64,000 nucleotides of DNA, from contig CAUYUJ010017883.1 in NCBI GenBank assembly GCA_963575745.1, forward strand, positions 120,278 to 184,277, in the 5' to 3' direction. Within the stretch, counting starts at the first letter, position 1. Each line of letters begins with the position of its first letter. The position numbers were made by a program, and so were the translations under genes. The notes under the pieces are model-generated. The model was given only the letters and a program-made list of their open reading frames with translations. It had not been told where the DNA came from and made no database searches. Below are positions 56,745 to 64,000 of this stretch, piece by piece. This DNA is from Prorocentrum cordatum. Taxonomy: Eukaryota > Sar > Dinophyceae > Prorocentrales > Prorocentraceae.

Positions 56745-57085
56745 ACTGGACGCCTCCTGTGCCGTCTTGGGGCAGGCTGCCTTGCGCCCCTCTTGTAGCC
56801 GTCTCGGGTGCCTCTGTGGCGGTCTTGGAGCTTTGGAAGCTCGGAAAGGCGATAACGCTAACACATGTTGAAACCATGAATGGAGACCATGGTTTTGGCA
56901 TATAATTTGTTTTTTTTGGGGGGGGGTCATCTGGGGGCTCTCTCGGGCGTCTTTGGGGCCTGTCGGGCCGTCTGACAGGAATCTTTAGCATCTTGGGGCG
57001 CTTTTGGGCCGACTCACCAGGGCGCCTCTTGGGACCCTCTTGGCCCGTCTTGGCGATCTCTGGCCGCTGGAAAAGTCACACGGGG
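56745..57085 (+). repeat. CTCTTGGGCC minisatellite, block 7 (diverged)
   Basis: Follows a GGA array once more. Has a strongly diverged AT-richer module at about 56,835-56,910 ending CATGGTTTTGGCAT, and a T/G run near 56,910-56,925. Confidence 0.55.
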
Positions 57086-57329
57086 AGCCCAAGCGTCCTG
57101 CACCCAGCCCCTGTGGGGTGGGGCTCTGGGCTCCCTGAGTACTGCACCCCAGCAGGTGAACTCAGAGGGGCCCGAGGACACTCCACGCAGATGGATCTGA
57201 GGACACCCCAGGAGGTACGGTGGTGGATAAGAGGGATGAAGAGCGGAAGCAGGCACAGAAGTACGGCCATTCTGCCGATGCCGACTAGGTTGAGCGCATG
57301 ATGAAACCCAGGTCGCGGAGGGGCTGTGC
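57086..57329. other. Low-copy DNA
   Basis: CTGCACCCAGCCCCTGTGGG and CTGCACCCCAGCAGG near 57,097 and 57,142 are loosely repeated; nothing else. Confidence 0.4.
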
Positions 57330-57568
57330 GCGGCCGGGATCCCGAATCGTGCCAGAACGCCATTTTGGGGATTTCAACACCGCGACGTAATTGCTGCGCC
57401 CTGACAGTCCTGAATCGTTGCATCGCACAGATTCTGATACGTTGACCATGGGAACCCGTGAGACTCTTGCAATTCAAGACAAATGTGGGTGGCGCTAAGG
57501 CGAGAGCCGCCACATTTTGGAAAGGAACCGCCCTCGATCCGTGAAGCCTTTTACATTTTTTAAGACGA
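57330..57568 (-). repeat. Dispersed repeat with 83-bp unit, copy 3 (partial, inverted)
   Basis: Reverse complement of part of 18,190-18,420: AATCGTGCCAGAACGCCATT matches the spacer, and GGCGCTAAGGCGAGAGCC plus ACATTTTGGAAAGGAACCGC matches one 83-bp unit. It ends at a GGA array, as copy 2 does. Confidence 0.65.
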
Positions 57569-57579
57569 CTGTGTGCGGC

Positions 57580-57770
57580 GCGGAGGAGTAGGAGGAGTAG
57601 AAGGAGGAGGAGGAGGAGGAGGAGTCAGAGTCGGAGTCGGAGTCGGAATCGGAGTCGGAGGAGGAGGCGGAGGAGGATGAGGAGGAGGAGGAGGAGGAGG
57701 AGGAGGAGGAGGAGGAGGAAGAAGATCAGGAGGAGGAGGAGGAGGAGGAGGAGGAGGATGACACCGCGAT
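57580..57770. repeat. (GGA)n with GGAGTC units
   Basis: GAGGAGTAGGAGGAGTAG start, AGTCGGAGTCGGAGTCGG patch at 57,625-57,660, then GGA to 57,760. Confidence 0.92.
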
Positions 57771-57894
57771 CGCCCGATCCCTCCCCCATTTGTCCCACAG
57801 GAGGGCCGAAGCGTTGGCCAGCACGGCTTTGCCAGGCCGGTCAGACCCGCGATGACCACCGCAACAGCCACAACACGTATTGTTGTTGTCGTCT

Positions 57895-58550
57895 CTGGGT
57901 CCGGGCCATGTCAACAACGACATCCAGATCAAGCAGCCCCGCTTGGCACAGGCGACTTCGGCGGCAACGTGCTGACGCCCGCGTTCCACAACGGCTTAGC
58001 AAAGCACGACATCTACTTCAAGCGCATCACTGCGCACGCAACCACCGCGACATTCACTTCAAGCTCCCATACTGGCGCGGCACCATCGGGGATCAACCGC
58101 GAGAGGCCCAGGGACTACGCCACTATCCTGGATATCGGCTTCGAGTTGCGCTCCAAGCAGAGGAGCGACACTGCGCCTTACACCACGGGCAATTGGAGCA
58201 GGCTTAGGGCGTTGAAGGAACAACTGGTGGGCGGAGCAGTGGGCCACCGACCACCCCGACACCTATTGGAACAGGGGCTACAACGACAAGGACAACACAA
58301 GCAAGGGCAAAGGACAATTGCCCAACCCTTGCGACGACGACATCGAGCCCGACAGCCGCAGCCAGAAAAGGCAATAACACAGACAACAAGTGGACGGAGG
58401 CCAAGACACGGTGCGAGGAGGACAACGTGCCCCCCCCAAAACCAAAGGAATCCGGCCCAATACAGCGGCCACATCACGAATATAATCAACGACGGCATGC
58501 CGATTCGCAGGATTTACGCCTTCCGAAGGCCTGACAGGGGGTCACCGCCA
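57895..58550 (+). pseudogene. Frameshifted relic of an unrecognised protein gene
   Basis: Protein-like sequence switches phase repeatedly: FGGNVLTPAFHNGLAKHDIY (about 57,958), then RNHRDIHFKLPYWRGTIGDQ (about 58,040), then YATILDIGFELRSKQRSDTA (about 58,116), then WATDHPDTYWNRGYNDKDN (from 58,240), then NTDNKWTEAKTRCEEDN (about 58,376). Runs of polar and aromatic residues with no low-complexity bias stand out from the satellite frames around them. At least four indels. The family is not recognised; Tyr/Trp/Asp-rich motifs could be from a transposon-encoded or a host protein. GGA arrays lie just upstream and downstream. Confidence 0.5.
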
Positions 58551-58684
58551 AACGATCCCAAGCTGAGAGACGATTGGAAGAAGACTGAGCTCATCGACCA
58601 AAGGTGGTCGGCCGCAACCATGATGGATAATCACGCTGCGTGGCTACCTCCTACAGACGCAGTCGCCCATAGTGCTTTTACCCG
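58551..58684. other. End of relic and junction
   Basis: GC-mixed sequence between the coding relic and the next GGA array; a TGA closes the last protein-like phase near 58,543. Confidence 0.4.
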
Positions 58685-58945
58685 GATGAGGAGGAGAAGG
58701 AGGAGGAAGAGGAGGAGGAGGAGGAGGAGGTGAGGAGGAGGAGGAGGAGGAGGAGGAGGAGGAGGACGAGTATGAGATGGAGCAGGAGGAGGAGGAGGAG
58801 GAAGAGGAGGAGGACGAGGAGGAGGAAGAGGAGGAGGAGGAGGCGGAGGAGGAGGAAGAGGAGGAGATGGAGCAGGAGGAGGAGGAGGAGGAGCAGGAGG
58901 AGGAGGAGGAGGGAGGAAGGGAGGGAGTGAAGGAGGGAGTAGGAG
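58685..58945. repeat. (GGA)n microsatellite
   Basis: GGA with AGA, GAC and GAGCA variants, ending in GGAGTAGGAGTAGGAGT, which leads directly into the 840-bp tandem array. Confidence 0.93.
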
Positions 58946-58959
58946 TAGGAGTAGGAGTA

Positions 58960-61900
58960 GGAGTCAAGCTAGCCAGCTCGAGCGAGTCAAGCATGGCATG
59001 CCCAGTCCCACCCGCCCTCCCACAACATAAGAAGCAAAGCTGGCACAACTGGGGGCCGAAGTCACACCGGCCAGCCGGTTTGGTACAGCTGATGCGGCCG
59101 CGATGGCGGTTGCCGACGGGAACTGGCGAGCGCGTGTTGAATGCCGCGCACGCATTGCCAGACGAGTCGAGAATGGCCCGGTACACCGCAGGAAGCCAGA
59201 GGTGGCCGGAGGAAGCCCGACGGTCTGACAGGACACCCCAAAGCATTTTTGTGAAAAAGCATTGGGTTTTTGATGTTTTTATGTTGAAATGCTTGCAAAC
59301 ACACGGTGTTCGGTAGGATTCTGACATGAACGCGCGAGTGTGCTCTTTGTTGTATTTTTTGCACAGGATTCGCGGCCTGGGTGCATGACAGAGCATCGCG
59401 AGTGCACCGCGCGATGACGTGAAATCGCTGGATTTGACCGAATTCTTAAGATTCCTATGGTTTTCCTATGATTTCAGCAAGAGAGCCCGGGCGGGAAATT
59501 TGTACAATTTTTGTGAAAAAAAAACATTGGGTTTTTGATGTTTTTATGTTGAAATGCTTGCAAACACACGGTGTTCGGTAGGATTCTGACATGAACGCGC
59601 GCGTGTGCTCTTTGTGGTATTTTTTGCAATGGATTATCGCCGTGGACGACAGGACGTCCATGTCGAGAGGAAAAATAAGAAACATGTTGATTTTATATTG
59701 TTTTTTACAGGTTAGGATGGGACCCCCCGGATGCGGCCCCTAATGGCCGGCCTGAGGGGGGAGTAGGAGTATATTCTAATAAGGAATAAGGATAGGAGTA
59801 GGAGTAGGAGTCAAGCTAGCCAGCTCGAGCGAGTCAAGCATGGCATGCCCAGTCCCGCCCGCCCTCCCACAACATAAGAAGCAAAGCTGGCACAACTGGG
59901 GGCCGAAGTCACACCGGCCAGCCGGTTTGGTACAGCTGATGCGGCCGCGATGGCGGTTGCCGACGGGAACTGGCGAGCGCGTGTTGAATGCCGCGCACGC
60001 ATTGCCAGATTTGACGATCGTAGTAATCGTAGTAGCGGTGACGTGAAATCGCTGGATTTGACAAAATTCTTGAGATTCCCATGGTTTTCCTATGATTTCA
60101 GCAAGACAGCCCGGGCAGGAAATTTGTAGAATTTTTGTGCAAAAAGCGTATGGTTTTGATGTTTTTATGTCGAAATGCTTGCAAACACAGAGAGGCTTCA
60201 CGAGAAGGCCCCAGGAGGCCCCAAGGGACCCCATGCGCCCATACGATTCATGGGATTGCATTAGGAGGCGTCCAGAAGGCCCCAACTTGTATTGTTTTTT
60301 TTATAACGGGGGGTTTGGATGGGCGGGCGCGGGGTGTGCGCCGCATCCCATTCCTGCCAAGTATTTTGCGACGTGGACGACAGGACGTCCATGCTGAGAG
60401 GAAAAACGTTGGTGCGCGGCGCCGAGGCGAGAGCGACATGTCACCCCTTCGCGCGGGGTGTGCGCCGCGTCCCATTCCTGCCACGCATTTTGCGACGTGA
60501 CGACAGCACGACCATGTTGACAAGAAAAACAAAAACTGTGTATTGTCTTTTGCAGATTAGAATGGGACGGATTGGATGGGCGGGCGCGGGGTGTGCGCCG
60601 CGTCCCATTCCTGCCATGCATTTTGCGACGTGGACGACAGGACGTCCATGCGACGGTGCCAATGACGGCGACGACTCTAGAAGGATTTGAGCATGCGCTC
60701 GCGGCGACGCGCGCGCATGTCGCCCGCGTGGTATTTTTTGCACAGGATTCGCGGCCTGGGTGCATGACAGAGCATCGCGAGTGCACCGCGCGATGACGTG
60801 AAATCGCTGGATTTGACCGAATTCTTAAGATTCCTATGGTTTTCCTATGATTTCAGCAAGAGAGCCCGGGCAGGAAATTTGTAGAATTTTTGTGAAAAAA
60901 AACATTGGGTTTTTGATGTTTTTATGTTGAAATGCTTGCAAACACACGGTGTTCGGTAGGATTCTGACATGAACGCGCGCGTGTGCTCTTTGTTGTATTT
61001 TTTGCAATGGATTATCGCCGTGGACGACAGGACGTCCATGTCGAGAGGAAAAAATAAGAAAAATGTTGATTTTGTATTGTTTTTACAGGTTAGGATGGGA
61101 CCACCCGGATGCGGCCCCTATCTGCCGGCCTGATGGGGGAGTAGGAGTATATTCTATAAGGAATAAGGATAGGTATATTCTAATAAGGAATAAGGATAGT
61201 AGTAGTAGTAGCCAGCTCGAGCGAGTCAAGCATGGCATGCCCAGTCCCACCCGCCCTCCCACAACATAAGAAGCAAAGCTGGCACAACTGGGGGCCGAAG
61301 TCACACCGGCCAGACGGTTTGGTACAGCTGATGCGGCCGCGATGGCGGTTGCCGACGGGAACTGGCGAGCGCGCGTTGAATGCCGCGCACGCGTTGCCAG
61401 ACGAGTCGAGAATGGCCCGGTACACCGCAGGAAGCCAGAGGTGGCCGGAGGAAGCCCGACGGTCTGACAGGACACCCCAAAGCATTTTTGTGAAAAAGCA
61501 TTGGGTTTTTGATGTTTTTATGTTGAAATGCTTGCAAACACACGGTGTTCGGTAGGATTCTGGCATGAACGCGCGAGTGTGCTCTTTGTGGTATTTTTTG
61601 CACAGGATTCGCGGCCTGGGTGCATGACAGAGCATCGCGAGCGCACCGCGCGATGACGTGAAATCGCTGGATTTGACCGAATTCTTAAGATTCCTATGGT
61701 TTTCCTATGATTTCGGCAAGAGAGCCCGGGCAGGAAATTTGTACAATTTTTGTGAAAAAAAACATTGGGTTTTTGATGTTTTTATGTTGAAATGCTTGCA
61801 AACACACTGTGTTCGGTAGGATTCTGACATGAACGCGCGCGTGTGCTCTTTGTGGTATTTTTTGCAATGGATTATCGCCGTGGACGACAGGACGTCCATG

Positions 61901-63044
61901 TCGAGAGGAAAAAATAAGAAAAATGTTGATTTTGTATTGTTTTTTTTACAGGTTAGGATGGGACCACCCGGATGCGCCCGCTATCTGCCGGCCTGAGGGG
62001 GGAGTAGGAGTATATTCTAATAAGGAATAAGGATAGGAGTCAAGCTAGCCAGCTCGAGCGAGTCAAGCATGGCATGCCCAGTCCCACCCGCCCTCCCACA
62101 ACATAAGAAGCAAAGCTGGCACAACTGGGGGCCGAAGTCTAGAAGGATTTGAGCATGCGCTCGCGGCGACGCGCGCGCATGTCGCCCGCGTGGTTTTTTT
62201 TGCACAGGATTCGCGGCCTGGGTGCATGACAGAGCATCGCGAGTGCACCGCGCGATGACGTGAAATCGCTGGATTTGACGGAATTCTTAAGATTCCTATG
62301 GTTTTCCTATGATTTCAGCAAGAGAGCCCGGGCAGGAAATTTGTACAATTGTTGTAAAACAAACATTGGGTTTTTGATGTTTTTATGTTGAAATGCTTGC
62401 AAACTCAGGTGTTCGGTAGGATTCTGACATGAACGCGCGCGTGTGCTCTTTGTGGTATTTTTTGCAATGGATTATCGCCGTGGACGACAGGACGTCCATG
62501 CCGAGAGGAAAAAATAAGAAACATGTTGATTTTGTATTGTTTTTTTACAGGTTAGGATGGGACCACCCGGATGGGGCCCCTATCTGCCGGCCTGAGGGGG
62601 GAGTAGGAGTATATTCTAATAAGGAATAAGGATAGGAGTAGGAGTAGGAGTAGGAGTAGGAGTCAAGATAGCCAGCTCGAGCGAGTCAAGCATGGCATGC
62701 CCAGTCCCACCCGCCCTCCCACAACATAAGAAGCAAAGCTGGCACAACTGGGGGCCGAAGTCACACCGGCCAGCCGGTTTGGTACAGCTGATGCGGCCGC
62801 GATGGCGGTTGCCGACGGGAACTGGCGAGCGCTTGTTGAATGCCGCGCACGCATTGCCAGACGAGTCGAGAATGGCCCGGTACACCGCAGGAAGCCAGAG
62901 GTGGCCGGAGGAAGCCCGACGGTCTGACAGGACACCCCAAGGGGGCCCAGGAGGCCTCAAGAGGCAGGAGTAGTAGTACCAGTGGTAGTGGTAGTGGTAG
63001 TGGTAGTGGTAGTGGTAGTGGTAGTGGTAGTGGTAGTGGTAGTG

Positions 63045-63110
<66 letters not shown>

Positions 63111-63760
63111 ACAAAAACTGTGTATTGTCTTTTGCAGATTAGAATGGGACGGATTGGATGGGCGGGCGCGGGGTGTGCGCCGCGTCCCATTCCTGCCATG
63201 CGTTTTGAGACGTGGACGACAGGACGTCCATGCGACGCTGGCTGGGTGCATGACAGAGCATCGCGAGTGCACAGGCGATGACGTGAATGAAAATCGCTGG
63301 ATTGGACCGCATTCATTAAGATTCCTTTAATGGGTTTCCTGTGTTGTTTAGTGATTTCAGAAGAGAGCCCGGGCAGGAGATTTGTAGCCGGGCGGGAGAT
63401 TTGTATATTTTTGTGAAAAAGCATTGGGTTTTTGATGTTTTTATGTTGAAATGCTTGCAAACACACGGGTTTCGGTAGGATTCTGACATGAACGCGCGAG
63501 TGTGCTCTTTGTGGTATTTTTTGCAATGGATTATCGCCGTGGACGACAGGACGTCCATGTCGAGAGGAAAAAAAAAGAAAAATGTTGATTTTGTATTGTT
63601 TTTTACAGGTTAGGATGGGACCACCCGGATGGGGCCCCTATCTGACGGCCTGAGGGGGGAGTAGGAGTATATTCTAATAAGGAATAAGGATAGGAGTAGG
63701 AGGTGAATAGGGGAAGGAGTCAAGCTAGCAGCTCGAGGAGTCAAAGCATGGCATGCCCAG
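58960..63760 (+). repeat. Tandem array of a ~840-bp unit, five copies plus a fragment
   Basis: GTCAAGCTAGCCAGCTCGAG or a variant starts units near 58,967, 59,810, 61,205, 62,038, 62,665 and 63,718. Landmarks in order: TTGGTACAGCTGATGCGG, CATTGGGTTTTTGATG (present twice per full unit), GGCCTGGGTGCATGACAGAG, GCAATGGATTATCGCCGTGG, TGGACGACAGGACGTCCA, TTTTTTACAGGTTAGGATGG and TATTCTAATAAGGAATAAGG. Units 1 and 3 are complete; unit 2 has about 540 bp of extra sequence (60,180-60,720), unit 4 is internally deleted, unit 5 carries a GGTAGT array. A minus-strand frame of about 150 codons is conserved in units 1 (59,396 downward) and 3 (61,635 downward) but broken in others; its product is not recognised. 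Confidence 0.8.
62970..63110. repeat. (GGTAGT)n and (AGT)n microsatellite
   Basis: GGTAGT hexanucleotides (62,980-63,050) then AGT triplets to 63,109, inside unit 5 of the 840-bp array. Confidence 0.95.
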
Positions 63761-63762
63761 TT

Positions 63763-64000
63763 TCGTAGTCGTAGTCGTAGTCGTAGTAGTAGTAGTAGTC
63801 GTAGTCGTAGTCGTAGTCGTAGTCGTAGTCGTAGTCGTAGTCTTAGTCGTAGTCGTAGTCGTAGTCGTAGTCGTAGTCGTAGTCGTAGTCGTAGTCGTAG
63901 TCGTAGTCGTAGTCGTAGTCGTAGTCGTAGTCGTAGTCGTAGTCGTAGTCGTAGTCGTAGTCGTAGTCGTAGTCGTAGTCGTAGTCGTAGTCGTAGCTGT
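63763..64000. repeat. (TCGTAG)n hexanucleotide array reaching the window end
   Basis: About 235 bp of near-perfect TCGTAG with one CTTAG variant near 63,842 and a short TAG run near 63,788. It begins directly after the truncated sixth unit of the 840-bp array. Confidence 0.95.

Noticed and set aside
57677-57760. Poly-Arg/Glu start of the frames leading into the 57.9-58.6 kb relic
   Set aside because: That part is GGA microsatellite; the protein-like sequence begins only at about 57,895.
63763-64000. Telomere
   Set aside because: The unit is TCGTAG, not the TTTAGGG-type repeat expected, and similar GTAG arrays occur internally at 62,970-63,110.

Overview
This window is nuclear DNA of a eukaryote, and the best single clue says dinoflagellate. 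At 46,700-46,721 a complete 22-nt dinoflagellate spliced-leader sequence stands directly in front of a retrotransposon and is followed by a second, decayed leader copy (46,722-46,740). The rest fits a large, repeat-swollen dinoflagellate chromosome: no bacterial-style gene rows, no rRNA or tRNA gene I can support, no intact host gene, and almost wall-to-wall satellites, microsatellites and degraded mobile DNA. The species is not determined; a Prorocentrum-like or other free-living dinoflagellate is a guess.

Layout. 1-5 kb: CT-rich, GAC/GAG and GGA microsatellites. 5-8 kb: a 59-bp and a 21-bp minisatellite and short AAGGATTCC repeats. 8.3-9.7 kb: a foldback structure whose two inverted arms (four units each) enclose a GGGACAGTGGTG minisatellite. 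10.2-15.2 kb: a 12-bp ATCGATCTCACT satellite and a patchwork of recurring modules with small GC hairpins. 15.4-17.2 kb: ATGT microsatellite, SINE-like modules and the CTCTTGGGCC minisatellite. 17.9-26.1 kb: dispersed repeats around a decayed reverse-transcriptase element on the minus strand (RT motifs A and B at 23.2-23.7 kb). 26-34 kb: GGA arrays, two more SINE-like modules and long CTCTTGGGCC arrays with a 174-bp tandem unit. 34.4-36.0 kb: an inverted composite repeat. 36-40 kb: about 3.5 kb of GGA and GAT trinucleotide DNA. 40-46 kb: dispersed repeats and low-copy sequence with no gene recognised.

46.7-52.5 kb holds the only element with recognisable protein domains throughout: a non-LTR (LINE-type) retrotransposon with spliced leader, ORF1 (zinc finger plus helical region), AP-type endonuclease, reverse transcriptase, RNase H and a Cys-rich tail. 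ORF1 is open; the rest carries two in-frame stops and about four frameshifts, so the copy is dead. It sits inside a GGA array, with the same AAACGGGG interruption on both sides. 52.5-58.7 kb: GGA arrays, two long imperfect palindromes, more CTCTTGGGCC minisatellite and an unrecognised, frameshifted protein-coding relic (57.9-58.6 kb). 59.0-63.8 kb: a tandem array of a roughly 840-bp unit, then a TCGTAG hexanucleotide array running off the end.

The most interesting reading is a retroposition ecology built on GGA microsatellites: a trans-spliced LINE and short A-box-bearing modules all abut GGA arrays, and several independent palindromic or foldback units lie between the satellites.
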